Below are positions 33,736-43,180 of a DNA stretch of 50,973 nucleotides, piece after piece (positions within the stretch are counted from its first letter, which is position 1; every line of letters starts with the position of its first letter). The DNA lies in the NCBI GenBank assembly GCA_035506215.1, contig DATJPW010000323.1, forward strand, positions 1 to 50,973, written 5' to 3'. The stretch is from DATJPW01 sp035506215. GTDB taxonomy: Bacteria; Desulfobacterota; Desulfomonilia; Desulfomonilales; Desulfomonilaceae. Both the position numbers and the translations under genes were made by a program. The notes under the pieces are model-generated. The model was given only the letters and a program-made list of their open reading frames with translations, ran no database searches and was not told where the DNA came from.

Positions 33736-33939
33736 CCCATTGTTGACTTGCAGCTTTGCGAGATGTTTGATCGACAATACAATATGACTCAGGCTGGGCG
33801 GCTACAGAGCTGTTGTAATTGATGGTTCAGTTTTCTCGATCAGTAATCAGATATCTTCTTGGTGGTCTTGTTTCTGGCGACATGAAGGAAATTAGAGTCT
33901 GTTTTTTACTGATCGAATCTGGAGAGACTTACATTCGAA

Positions 33940-34968
33940 ATGAATTCAGCGGGACAAGATAGCGCCAGGTCAGGCATTTTAATAATGGCGGCAGCCGTCT
34001 GTATCGGCTTCGGCGTCATGGCACTAAAATTTTATGGATATTGGATCACTGGCTCGTCCGCTATTCTTTCTGATGCCCTGGAATCCATAATCAATGTCGT
34101 GGCAGGGGCTTTTGCGTTTGGAAGCCTTATTCTTTCGGCTAAACCTCCTGACGAGAGCCACCCTTATGGCCATGGCAAGATCGAATTTTTTTCGGCCGGC
34201 TTTGAGGGGGCATTGATAATCCTTTCAGCGGTTGGAATATTCGTGGAAGGCCTGCGACAGATCATGAGCCCCCAACCGCTTCCTCAACTTCATCTCGGCC
34301 TTTTCATTCTCTTGGCTGCAAGCTTGGTGAACTTGGGTCTCGGAATAGTGCTGATCAGGGTAGGAAGACGAACTAGGTCCCTCTTGGTGGAGGCCGACGG
34401 TCGGCATGTCCTGAGCGATGTGTACACGTCCGCAGGGGTTTTCATTGGGCTGGCGCTGGTTTATCTCACCAGTTATTATCGTATCGATGGATTGGTGGCG
34501 TGCATTGTCGGAGTCAGCATTGTTATTATGGGTGTCAAGATTGTTCGTCAGGCATTCGGAGGTCTCATGGACGCGTCTGACCCGGAACTGTTGACGGAAA
34601 TCTGTGACGTCCTCGAGCGTCATCGCAAGGATACATGGATCGATGTTCATCGGCTCCGGGCTTGGAGATCAGGCAAGCTCGTCCACGCGGATTTCCATCT
34701 TATCTTGCCACGTGAGACACCACTGGAAGACGGACATAATGAAGTGAAAGAACTGGAAAACATTTTTGATCGGCATTTCCAGGGACTGGCGGAGATCTTG
34801 ATCCACCTGGATCCATGCACAGACCCGGAATGCCCCGTTTGTCGCCAGCAATCATGCGATCAACGTAAGGAAGAAAACGTTGTTCACAGGAGGTGGCATC
34901 GTGATGTCCTGACCTGTGACCTCGACCCGGCACAGAATTCGACGGCAAATTCAAGATCGTTGATCTGA
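33940..34968 (+). CDS. Cation diffusion facilitator (CDF) metal efflux protein
   Basis: A 342-residue protein with about six membrane helices. Helix 2 has SSAILSDALESIINV (Asp of the zinc site); helix 5 has GRHVLSDVYTSAGV (His and Asp), the HxxxD half of the metal site. SHPYGHGKIEFFS is the conserved loop. The cytoplasmic C-terminal domain (DVHRLRAWRSGKLVHADFHL) is standard and is extended by CTDPECPVC, a likely extra metal-binding Cys cluster, then a low-similarity tail of about 35 residues. It exports Zn, Fe or similar divalent ions using protons. Confidence 0.92.
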   Translation: MNSAGQDSARSGILIMAAAVCIGFGVMALKFYGYWITGSSAILSDALESIINVVAGAFAFGSLILSAKPPDESHPYGHGKIEFFSAGFEGALIILSAVGIFVEGLRQIMSPQPLPQLHLGLFILLAASLVNLGLGIVLIRVGRRTRSLLVEADGRHVLSDVYTSAGVFIGLALVYLTSYYRIDGLVACIVGVSIVIMGVKIVRQAFGGLMDASDPELLTEICDVLERHRKDTWIDVHRLRAWRSGKLVHADFHLILPRETPLEDGHNEVKELENIFDRHFQGLAEILIHLDPCTDPECPVCRQQSCDQRKEENVVHRRWHRDVLTCDLDPAQNSTANSRSLI

Positions 34969-35134
34969 ATAATTTCCTCCGAGCCGGGCGTGCTGACTTC
35001 ACAATTTGTCGGCTGCTCTCGTCATTCCTGTTAAGAGTTGACAAAAGGTTCGGAATCGGGGCTTCTATTAATCTGTACAATCAGAATAAGTCATTCGCCG
35101 CCTTGATTCAGGCAAATTTACAAGGGGTGTTTTA

Positions 35135-36844
35135 ATGTTCGATCCGTTACCTGAAAAAGCAACTGAGCTGGCAGGCTGGTCATGGGCAGAGTTCGAGCCT
35201 TATTTTTCCGATCTCGCTAACCGGGAGCTGAACACCCACTCTTTGCAGGATTTTCTCTCGGATTGGACTCGCGTGAGCGAACTTCTGGATGAAACGTTCA
35301 GCCGTCTTCACGTGGCTACAACGATTGATACGGCCGATAATGAGGCTGAACAGCGTTACCACAACTTTTTGGATCGCATCTATCCGAGGGCCGAGCAAGC
35401 CGAGCAGCAATTAAAGCAAAAGCTTTTGGCGTTTGGGGTCGTGCCGCCGGGTTTTGAGGTCCCTCAATCTAAAATGCGAGCCGAAGCCGAACTTTTCCGA
35501 GAACGGAACCTGCCTTTGTACGTAGAAGAGCACAAGCTTTCTTCGGAATATGACAAGATAATAGGTTCTCAGACCGTGCACTGGGATGGACAGGAAATGA
35601 CCGTTGTACAGTTGAAGCCTGTCTTCCAGAACGCAGACCCAACATTGAGAGAGGGGGCCTGGCGAGCGGCTCTGAGACGACAACTGGAAGATCGGAATGC
35701 AATAGGCGATCTTTGGCGAAAATTCATGGCCGTACGCCTTGATTTATCAGCCAATGCGGGATTTGGTGACTATCGCTCGTTTCGATGGAAACAGATGCAG
35801 CGTTTTGATTACCATCCCTCGGATTGCATGCGTTTTCATGAGGCGATCGAGCAAGAGGTAGTTCCTGTCGCTGTTCGCATTTGCGAGCGCCGACGCAAGC
35901 TCCTAGGGCTTGAAACGTTACGGCCGTGGGATTTGGAAGTGGACCCCATGGGGAGACCGCCGCTCGTTCCTTTCCAAGACGTCTCAGAATTGATGACGGG
36001 CGCTTCATCGGTGTTCCACCGGATTGATCCGGTGCTCGGGTCCCATTTTGATACCATGATTCGCGAAAAATTATTGGACCTGGATAATCGTAAGAACAAA
36101 GCGCCCGGCGGTTACTGCACCGAATTCGCTTCGGCCAAACGGCCGTTCATTTTCATGAACGCGGTAGGTGTTCATGACGATGTTCAGACGATATTGCACG
36201 AGGCCGGCCACGCATTTCATGCTTTTGAAAGGGCTCATCTTCCTTATTACCAGCAACGGCAGGTTAACATGGAATTTTCCGAAGTGGCTTCTATGGCTAT
36301 GGAGTTTTTGGCTTCCCCTTACCTGACTCGTGCGGAAGGTGGGTTCTATTCCGAGGCTGACCGCGCGCGGGCTGTGTGTGAGCATCTTGAACGGAGTATT
36401 CTCTTCTGGCCTTATATGGCAGTTGTTGATGCTTTTCAGCACTGGGTCTATGAACACCCTTCCGAATCGGTAAATCCGGCCAACTGTGACGCTTATTGGG
36501 CGACCATGTGGCGCAGGTTCATTCCCTGGATAGACTGGAGCGGTCTTGAGGACGAGTTAATGACAGGGTGGCAGCGTAAACTACACATCCATACAGTGCC
36601 GTTCTATTACGTAGAATATGGGCTCGCCCAACTCGGGGCCGCTCAAGTCTGGCGTAAAGCGTTGAGCGATCAGGCCGCTGCTGTGGCAGCATATCGTAAC
36701 GCGCTTGCCTTGGGGGGCACAGTTGCGTTGCCTGCGCTTTACGCAGCAGCCGGCGCTGAATTTTCCTTCAACCCGGCAGTTCTCAGAGCGGCTGTATCTC
36801 TTTTAAACGATAAGATAGATGCCGCGCATCAAGTCGCAGAATAG
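35135..36844 (+). CDS. M3-family oligoendopeptidase
   Basis: A 569-residue zinc oligopeptidase. The active site HEAGHAFHAFE has His355, Glu356 and His359, followed by MEFSEVASMAMEF with the third ligand Glu, as in the M3 family (PepF/M3B). MNAVGVHDDVQTILHEAGH and GGYCTEF upstream are also family-typical. It has no signal peptide and acts in the cytoplasm on short peptides. Length fits the PepF-like group. It appears monocistronic, 166 nt after the CDF gene. Confidence 0.95.
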   Translation: MFDPLPEKATELAGWSWAEFEPYFSDLANRELNTHSLQDFLSDWTRVSELLDETFSRLHVATTIDTADNEAEQRYHNFLDRIYPRAEQAEQQLKQKLLAFGVVPPGFEVPQSKMRAEAELFRERNLPLYVEEHKLSSEYDKIIGSQTVHWDGQEMTVVQLKPVFQNADPTLREGAWRAALRRQLEDRNAIGDLWRKFMAVRLDLSANAGFGDYRSFRWKQMQRFDYHPSDCMRFHEAIEQEVVPVAVRICERRRKLLGLETLRPWDLEVDPMGRPPLVPFQDVSELMTGASSVFHRIDPVLGSHFDTMIREKLLDLDNRKNKAPGGYCTEFASAKRPFIFMNAVGVHDDVQTILHEAGHAFHAFERAHLPYYQQRQVNMEFSEVASMAMEFLASPYLTRAEGGFYSEADRARAVCEHLERSILFWPYMAVVDAFQHWVYEHPSESVNPANCDAYWATMWRRFIPWIDWSGLEDELMTGWQRKLHIHTVPFYYVEYGLAQLGAAQVWRKALSDQAAAVAAYRNALALGGTVALPALYAAAGAEFSFNPAVLRAAVSLLNDKIDAAHQVAE

Positions 36845-37082
36845 TCAAATAGTGGAGTTCGGTCTCTTCCAGGGAAACCGGAGTAGTCAAGAGTTGCGTT
36901 GAGGCAGCGCGTGGGGAGTGTCGAGCAGCGATGCCTCAATGAAGCATCGCCACCGTTCCTAGAGAAAGGATTCCTCCCTCCGGCGGTGGAGAACAAATTT
37001 GGCAGCGATTTCCCCCTTCGGGTTGAAAACCGCTGCCCGATAGACATGTCTTTATCGAACGTATAGTCGTTCGGTCGACACG

Positions 37083-37361
37083 TTACTTCTTCTTTGGAGC
37101 GGGCTTGGGCGCAGCCGGTGCCGCTTTCGCCTTGCCGGCTTTCTTCTTCATCGGGCATCCCCAATAAACGGGGCCGCAGCCAGGGCCATAGGCCCAATAC
37201 GGAGTGATGCCGTAATTGTAGGGTGCGGCATAGCCACATCCGCCTCCACCCCAGAATCCCTTACCGAAGCCACCAAAAAAGGCAGAGGCCTGGTCCATAC
37301 AAATGCCGCCCATAAGGCCCAGCGACACGGTCAGAACAACGATCAATACCAACTTCTTCAT
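37083..37361 (-). CDS. Small secreted Gly/Tyr/Cys-rich protein with basic tail
   Basis: A 92-residue protein with AAAGGAGG before the ATG. A signal peptide (MKKLVLIVVLTVSLGLMGG..., cleavage near QASA-FF) is followed by a Gly/Trp/Tyr/Pro-rich region (FGGFGKGFWGGGGCGY, WAYGPGCGPVYWGCP) and a Lys/Ala/Pro tail (PKPAPKKK). The tail echoes the repeat protein at 2163-2414. Function unknown; the four Cys suggest disulfides or metal binding in the periplasm. Confidence 0.7.
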   Translation of the reverse strand: MKKLVLIVVLTVSLGLMGGICMDQASAFFGGFGKGFWGGGGCGYAAPYNYGITPYWAYGPGCGPVYWGCPMKKKAGKAKAAPAAPKPAPKKK

Positions 37362-37592
37362 AAGTCAATCCTCCTTTGATACAAATCTCATCCGGTCGAT
37401 GGAATTCACCCTCAGGGGATTCGTAGCATAAAGAAGAAGCATTGTCTAGTAACAGAATGCCAGAAATTTCCATGCGCAGGCCCATCTTGCATGATAAGCC
37501 TTTTCCGATGAGGTCGGTGCTAAGAAACATCCACATGATGCTTCGGCCGAAGCAATCGACCTGTCACCTCGCACAGGGACGGGTATGTTGTG

Positions 37593-38168
37593 TTACCGAG
37601 TTTCGTATTCGAGCAAGACTTTGACAACATCCGTATGGTGCATGGAAGTGGCCCACATCAAAGCGGTCCAGCCATTCCTGTCAACGGCCCTAATGTCAGC
37701 GGCTTTCTGCAAGAGTTGCTTTACCACGCTGGTATGGCCTTCTGCAGCGGCCATAATGAGAGCGGTCGCCCCATACTGGTCCGTATCCTCCGGATTGGCT
37801 CCTCGTTCCAGTAGAAGTTTCACCACTTCAGAGTGTCCTCGTCGCGCCGCTCGCATCAGCGAGGTCCAGCCGAACTCGTCTTTTGCATTAACATCCGCTC
37901 CATGCGCGATAAGGTGTTTAGCAACTTCAAGAAAACCTCTGCGACAGGCTTTCATAACAGACGTGGCGCCGTACTGGTCCTTCACATCCGGATTGGCTCC
38001 ATGTTCCAGGAGCAACAAGACGATCTCTGGAAAATCCATAGCCGCTGCCCACATCAGCGCTGACCAACCAAACTCATCACGAGCGTTGGGATCTCCTCCT
38101 GCGACGAGAAGTCGCTTCATTTCGTCATAGTTTCCTGTTGTCGCGGCGCTTATCACTTGTTCTTCCAT
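37593..38168 (-). CDS. Cytoplasmic ankyrin-repeat protein
   Basis: A 191-residue protein from ATG 38168 (MEEQVISAATTGNYDEM), with GGAG 9 nt upstream; earlier in-frame Met codons lack a site. It consists of about six ankyrin repeats (GWSALMWAAAMDF, EIVLLLLEHGANPD, TSVMKACRRG, EVVKLLLERGANPE, GWTALMWATSMHH). Alternating repeats are very similar to each other (DEFGWSALMWAA, DEFGWTSLMRAA, DRNGWTALMWAT), indicating duplication of a two-repeat unit. No signal peptide, unlike the ankyrin protein at 18008. A protein-interaction scaffold. Confidence 0.9.
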   Translation of the reverse strand: MEEQVISAATTGNYDEMKRLLVAGGDPNARDEFGWSALMWAAAMDFPEIVLLLLEHGANPDVKDQYGATSVMKACRRGFLEVAKHLIAHGADVNAKDEFGWTSLMRAARRGHSEVVKLLLERGANPEDTDQYGATALIMAAAEGHTSVVKQLLQKAADIRAVDRNGWTALMWATSMHHTDVVKVLLEYETR

Positions 38169-38746
38169 GAGTTGGATCTCCACGGTCATTTCTTGTGAAT
38201 ATGGTCTACGCAATCGTCGTACCACGCCGACAATCGGGGCTCAAGTTACTATGAGCCTAGTCTTCCCTTCTGTTGAAAATAGTCAGATGGTGACCAACAC
38301 CGACTCGGGCTGTCGAATTCTTTTACATGATGTAAAGCAATCTGAGTATGCGACATTAGTCGTCTGTTGTCGAAAGAAATTCCGCGATCATCGACATATT
38401 GGAAGACTAAAATTGCTTTTGTGTACAACGAAAGGCCGGTGAGTACGGATAGAATTCCGTGCCATCTCGGGTACTTGCGAAATGGTCATGCCTTAGCTAC
38501 ACATATTGTGCAGTAACGGATTATGATTCGGGTAGCTTGGGTGGTCGGATCGGACAGATTGCTCCGATTCCTAATCAAAGCAACAACATGTTGGTGAGGG
38601 CCGCCTTTTCAGGTGATGCCAAAAGAAAACGAGGTGTGAGCCTATGCAGCGCTCACGCGACCGGGTTTGCGACCGAATATTCTTACCGAGTCACCGCTAG
38701 ACCCTGTCGCTAAAGAATTTTGCCTTAGCGCACAGGCGACTTGATA
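38169..38746. other. Long intergenic region, no supported gene
   Basis: The longest stretch without a gene in the window. A near-perfect palindrome TTTACAT-G-ATGTAAA (38322-38336) may be an operator for the ankyrin gene. Short frames on both strands lack ribosome sites and look random. Confidence 0.45.
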
Positions 38747-39172
38747 TCATTTGACTCGTGACCAGAGCAGGTCTTTGCCGTCCTTTATCGGAGAGAGCGT
38801 TATCATAAAATCAGCTTTGATTCCGTAGACATAAAAATCAACCTTGTTTCCGTTGGGAAAAGTGATGAGCATACGATGATCCTCTGCTGTCCATAGACCG
38901 TCAGATCCCATGGGATGTGCTTTACTGAATACCCTGCACGTGCCGTCTTTTCTCAACGTCATGAGCATGCGATCAGCTTGTCTGCGGTCGGTCTTCGCCT
39001 TTTCGTCGAGCGGATTATCTTCAGGGAGCACTTCCCAGGTACCGATCAGATCATTCCAATCGATCGTAGGCTGGTAAATCTGTTCGGGGGTTACCCCTCC
39101 GAAGCTTGGGAGTGCTCTCGATAAGACCACAATTAATATGAGAAATATGACTATATTGGACAAATTTTTCAT
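38747..39172 (-). CDS. Secreted lipocalin-like hypothetical protein
   Basis: A 141-residue protein from ATG 39172 (GGAG 5 nt upstream). A signal peptide (IVIFLILIVVLSRALPSFG) is followed by a likely small beta-barrel: LIGTWEVLPEDNP at the start, then DRMLMTLRKDGTCRVF, DGLWTAEDHRMLITFPNG and DFYVYGIKADFMITLSP. GTWE and repeated strand-turn segments resemble lipocalin-like/DUF-type periplasmic proteins. Function unknown. Confidence 0.7.
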   Translation of the reverse strand: MKNLSNIVIFLILIVVLSRALPSFGGVTPEQIYQPTIDWNDLIGTWEVLPEDNPLDEKAKTDRRQADRMLMTLRKDGTCRVFSKAHPMGSDGLWTAEDHRMLITFPNGNKVDFYVYGIKADFMITLSPIKDGKDLLWSRVK

Positions 39173-39509
39173 CAATACTCCATTTTGATGTCACCTTTGG
39201 AACGTTCCAGAGGGTCCGAGGTCTTGAATTCTCTACATGATTCCTATTGTTGGACTTCAAGTCAAGAGAAACTATAGTTTTTGTTATCATTAAAATAAAT
39301 GTTGTTATTACAAGATGTTGTATTTTGTAATTCATTGTATATATGGCAACCATTCCGTAACAGCTCAACATCAAATATTTTACTTGACACGCCAGATGGA
39401 CCGTGGTACCTGCGCCACCAGGAACAGACGGGGAAGAGGCATCCCACCAGTCCCTACGCCGGCACACCCGAAACGTGTTGAGCGATTTCTAAGAATAAAG
39501 GAGGGTATG
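39173..39509. other. AT-rich divergent intergenic region
   Basis: Contains a perfect 12-bp palindrome AAACTATAGTTT (39269-39280) in AT-rich surroundings, and TTGACA at 39384-39389 facing the plus strand. It probably carries promoters for the two divergent secreted-protein genes. Confidence 0.45.
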
Positions 39510-39959
39510 ATGGTTAAGAGAGTCTTCACAATTGTTCTCAGCCTTATGATGCTGAGCTTTACGTGCCTTGCACTGGCGGGCGGGCCTCCCGCAGCGCCGT
39601 ATGCCGCGCCGTGCGCGACGCCCTATCCTGCTAAACCTTGTGCGGTTGGTGGTAATCCTTGCGCTTATTGGGGTGACGCTCCGTTGCCGGGTCTGTGTGG
39701 TGGCGTTATCGCATTGCCATTTCTTGTTGTGGGGAGCCTCCTTGGAGGTAACACCATGGGACCGGGCGGTTGCCCGCCTCCAGCTTATCAATGTGGTCCC
39801 AGGCCGTACCCCACAAAAGTGTGCGCCCCACCGCCATGTGGGCCGGGATACGGATATGGCCCTGGGGCATACGATGGCTTGCTGACCGGACTGCCTTGCT
39901 TTGATCTGTGCGCGGGTTTGCTGGGCGGAATAACCGGCGGCCCAAGCCTGCTCTGGTAA
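39510..39959 (+). CDS. Secreted Cys/Pro/Gly-rich protein
   Basis: A 149-residue protein; ATG 39510 has AAAGGAGG at proper spacing, and the ATG three bases earlier is too close to it. A signal peptide (MVKRVFTIVLSLMMLSFTC, cleavage after ALA) is followed by a mature region with about 14 Cys in Pro/Tyr/Gly contexts (YAAPCATPYPAKPC, GGCPPPAYQCGPRPYP, CAPPPCGPGYGYGPG), interrupted by a hydrophobic segment (GGVIALPFLVVGSLLGG). Possibly a surface or outer-membrane-associated protein. No family recognised. Confidence 0.7.
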   Translation: MVKRVFTIVLSLMMLSFTCLALAGGPPAAPYAAPCATPYPAKPCAVGGNPCAYWGDAPLPGLCGGVIALPFLVVGSLLGGNTMGPGGCPPPAYQCGPRPYPTKVCAPPPCGPGYGYGPGAYDGLLTGLPCFDLCAGLLGGITGGPSLLW

Positions 39960-40281
39960 AGTTTTATCCAAACTCACCACTTAATGGGGTATGGTCTTGT
40001 GTGAAGAAGCAGCGCGGGGAAACTTGTCAGGATTTTCCCCCGCTGCGGCTTCTGACATCAACCTTATCGACATTGCCCTCTGTTTTCTCACCACCTCGCC
40101 ACGTTACATCTTGATCGGCACTTCCGCCTTCACGCAAATTTGTTCAATGCTCCTATGCGTCAATCACGGCATCGAGTAAATTATTTCAATCCTTGGGTCG
40201 CTTAACGATCCAGGTCTAGCTTTTCAAAAATTTTATTTTAATATTCCGGTTCATAGAAAAACATTTTACAGGAATCAGCAC
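39960..40281. other. Intergenic stretch upstream of recD2
   Basis: No gene, terminator hairpin or clear promoter recognised. The last 80 bases are AT-rich and probably contain the recD2 promoter. Confidence 0.4.
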
Positions 40282-42441
40282 ATGGCCGCGGCGCCGGATA
40301 AAAGAGGCTCGGATCGCCTTGAGACCCTTGAAGGTGTTCTTGACCGCCTCGTATTCACAAATGATACAAGCGACTTCGTTGTCGCCCGGCTCGTGGTGCG
40401 CGGTCGTCGTCAGCCGGTCACCATAGTTGGGTCATTGGCCCAACCGCACCCAGGCGAAACGCTGGTCCTGCAAGGCCAATGGGAGTTTGACAAAAAGTTC
40501 GGCGAACAGTTCCGGTTTGTCAGCGCGCAATCTCGTGCTCCTTCCACAGTCAAGGGTATCGAAAAGTATCTGGCGTCGAGTCTCGTCAAAGGAATAGGCC
40601 CGGAAATGGCTCGACGGATCACTGCCGTATTTGGTGAGGGCACTCTTGAGGTAATCGAGAAGGAGCCTGAAAAGCTTTTGAAAGTACCCGGAATAGGCCG
40701 AGTACGCGGTCACCAGATATCTGAAGCATTTCAGGAGCAAAAAAGCATCAGGGAAGTGATGCTTTTTTTACAGACGCACGGAGTCTCCACCACCTATGCT
40801 TTCAAAATATTTAAGAAATACCGTGAAGCCGCAATTCAGGTGGTTTCCAATAATCCGTACTGTCTGGCGACAGACATCCGCGGCATCGGATTCAGGTCCG
40901 CCGACAAGATAGCCGGCAGCCTAGGCATCGACATGCGATCGCCCAAAAGGGCACGCGCCGGCATCCTGTATGCTCTCGATGTGCTTCAGGGTGAAGGGCA
41001 TGTTTATTATCCTCGGTCCGGCCTGCTGGAAAAAGCCCGCGAATTGCTGGGGATAGATTTCCACACTCTCGGAAAGGCGCTGGATGAGCTGATTGCATCT
41101 CGGGAATGCGTGATGGAGGACGACCGCGTCTATCCCGCGTCCATGGCATCAATGGAGAATTCCGTGGCTACGAAGGTACGAAATCTGATCTCGGCCCCGC
41201 GGTTTCTTCCCCCGATCAAGGTGGATGCGGCCATTGAGTGGATTCAAAGGAAGAATGAGATCACCCTCTCATCGGCCCAAAAAGAAGCGATGGCCGCGGC
41301 CTTGGAATACAAAGTAATGGTCATCACAGGGGGCCCTGGAACTGGAAAGACCACCCTGTTAAAGTGCTTGATCGACATTCTTGAAGCCAAGAAAATCAGA
41401 GTGGTCCTGGCAGCGCCAACCGGTCGGGCTGCCAAAAGACTTGCCCAAGCTACGGGAAGAGAAGCCAAGACAATCCACAGACTCCTCGAATACTCGCCTG
41501 CGGAAGGGGGCTTTCAAAGAGGGCCTTCAAGACCTCTGGAAGCTGAGTTCGTCATTGTGGACGAGGTGTCCATGGTTGACATCTCCCTGATGCATTATCT
41601 TCTGTCCGCCATCTACTCTCAAAGCAGCCTGGTTCTGGTGGGTGACGCGGATCAGCTCCCATCAGTGGGTCCCGGTAATGTGTTGGCTGATTTGATAGAC
41701 GCAGGAAGAATTCCTGTGGTGCGTCTTCAAACGGTTTTCAGGCAGGCCCGCGCCAGTCTGATCGTTGAAAACGCTCACTTGGTAAACGCGGGCAAGATCC
41801 CCCAGAAAGAAGTGGAAGGTCACGAACCGGATTTTTACATGATCGAAAAAGAGGACCCGGACGAAGCTTTGCGGCTCATAAAGGAAATGGTGTGTCAGCG
41901 TATACCCGCCAGGTTTGGCTTTGATCCGGTCGAGGATGTCCAGATCCTGAGTCCCATGCACAAAGGAACTGTCGGCACGGAGAACCTGAACAGAGAACTG
42001 CAGCAAATGTTGAACCCGCGCGGTCGTTTGATTAAAGGAGATAAATTTCGCGTGGGTGACCGGGTTATGCAGGTCAGGAACAACTACGATAAAGAAGTTT
42101 TTAACGGCGACGTTGGCAGGATTGTCTCATATGATCCGGAATGGGAAGAGCTGGTGGTGGATTTCGACGGTAGGGCCGTCTCCTATCATGTCTCGGAATT
42201 GGATGAGATAATACTCGCGTATGCCGTGACCGTTCACAAGGCACAAGGAAGCGAGTATCGCGCGGTCATCGTTCCGTTGAGCACGCAGCATTACGTGCTG
42301 CTGAGGCGAAATCTGCTCTATACAGCCATGACGCGGGGAAAAGAACTGGTCATTCTGGTGGGAAGCCCCAAAGCACTTCAAATGGCCGTTGAAAACAGAA
42401 TCGTGGAACCGCGTTACACCGCGCTGGCAAAGAAGATTTAG
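40282..42441 (+). CDS. recD2: RecD2-type DNA helicase (SF1B)
   Basis: A 719-residue helicase. The N-terminal OB-like part (GVLDRLVFTNDTSDFVVARL, IVGSLAQPHPGETL) and a helix-hairpin-helix region (LLKVPGIGRVRGHQI) identify RecD2 rather than RecD of RecBCD. Motor motifs: ITGGPGTGKTTLL (Walker A), FVIVDEVSMVD (Walker B), VGDADQLPSVGPGNVLADL (motif III) and YAVTVHKAQGSEY (motif V/VI region). A 5'-3' helicase in DNA repair and replication restart. AGGA precedes the ATG. The LysE gene follows after 62 nt, perhaps in the same transcript. Confidence 0.95.
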   Translation: MAAAPDKRGSDRLETLEGVLDRLVFTNDTSDFVVARLVVRGRRQPVTIVGSLAQPHPGETLVLQGQWEFDKKFGEQFRFVSAQSRAPSTVKGIEKYLASSLVKGIGPEMARRITAVFGEGTLEVIEKEPEKLLKVPGIGRVRGHQISEAFQEQKSIREVMLFLQTHGVSTTYAFKIFKKYREAAIQVVSNNPYCLATDIRGIGFRSADKIAGSLGIDMRSPKRARAGILYALDVLQGEGHVYYPRSGLLEKARELLGIDFHTLGKALDELIASRECVMEDDRVYPASMASMENSVATKVRNLISAPRFLPPIKVDAAIEWIQRKNEITLSSAQKEAMAAALEYKVMVITGGPGTGKTTLLKCLIDILEAKKIRVVLAAPTGRAAKRLAQATGREAKTIHRLLEYSPAEGGFQRGPSRPLEAEFVIVDEVSMVDISLMHYLLSAIYSQSSLVLVGDADQLPSVGPGNVLADLIDAGRIPVVRLQTVFRQARASLIVENAHLVNAGKIPQKEVEGHEPDFYMIEKEDPDEALRLIKEMVCQRIPARFGFDPVEDVQILSPMHKGTVGTENLNRELQQMLNPRGRLIKGDKFRVGDRVMQVRNNYDKEVFNGDVGRIVSYDPEWEELVVDFDGRAVSYHVSELDEIILAYAVTVHKAQGSEYRAVIVPLSTQHYVLLRRNLLYTAMTRGKELVILVGSPKALQMAVENRIVEPRYTALAKKI

Positions 42442-42503
42442 CCAAAAGAAAGCGGGGAGCAAATTGCTCGTGAGAAACCCCGCCCCATGTAGACCGGAGG
42501 AAG

Positions 42504-43121
42504 ATGGACCTCAGTTTCTTAATCAGTGGGATCATTATCGGCCTTTCGATCGCGGTGCCCGTAGGTCCTATCGGCGTACTGTGCATTCGGAGGACACTGG
42601 ACGAAGGGCGTGCATCCGGCCTCGTCTCCGGTATCGGCGCCGCTACTGCAGATGCGATCTATGGCAGCATCGGGGGATTCGGCCTTACGTTTGTTTCAAA
42701 CTTTCTGGTGGGTCAACGGGGATGGCTTCAATTAATCGGTGGCATATTTCTTTGCTATTTGGGCATTGCGATCTTTCTGAAGAAATCTGCCGCACAAACG
42801 GCCAATTCCAGTCGCTCTGGACTCGTCGCAGCCTATTGCTCGACGTTTTTCCTGACCCTCACCAACCCGATGACGATCATCTCTTTTACGGCCATATTCG
42901 CCGGCTTGGGGTTGGCGAATGCGAGCGGAAACTATCACTCTGCGGGAGTCTTGGTGACGGGGATCTTTTTGGGCTCAAGTCTGTGGTGGCTCATCTTGAG
43001 CAGCGGAGTCGCCGTATTCCGCACGAAGTTGGAGTTTCACCGTTTGCAGTGGCTCAACAGACTGTCGGGGTTGATCATACTGGGATTTGGTCTTTATTCT
43101 CTGCTTAGTTTGGGGTGGTGA
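42504..43121 (+). CDS. LysE/RhtB-family exporter
   Basis: A 205-residue membrane protein with six hydrophobic segments. The N-terminal signature IAVPVGPIGVLCIRRTL, the following GLVSGIGAATADAIYG and the hinge TLTNPMTIISF are hallmark LysE-family features. It exports amino acids or related solutes; the exact substrate is not readable. CGGAGG precedes the ATG. Convergent with the glycogen synthase gene (59 nt). Confidence 0.92.
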   Translation: MDLSFLISGIIIGLSIAVPVGPIGVLCIRRTLDEGRASGLVSGIGAATADAIYGSIGGFGLTFVSNFLVGQRGWLQLIGGIFLCYLGIAIFLKKSAAQTANSSRSGLVAAYCSTFFLTLTNPMTIISFTAIFAGLGLANASGNYHSAGVLVTGIFLGSSLWWLILSSGVAVFRTKLEFHRLQWLNRLSGLIILGFGLYSLLSLGW

Positions 43122-43180
43122 TCCTGGAGGCCGTGGGATACCTCGACACCATTCAACCTCTCAAGATTGCCTCAGCCGAT

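Noticed and set aside
36829..37239. Minus-strand frame of 136 codons
   Set aside because: Overlaps the better supported small secreted-protein gene at 37083-37361 in a different frame and has no ribosome site.
38459..38713. Plus-strand frame in the long intergenic region
   Set aside because: No ribosome-binding site, irregular composition and no recognisable motif.
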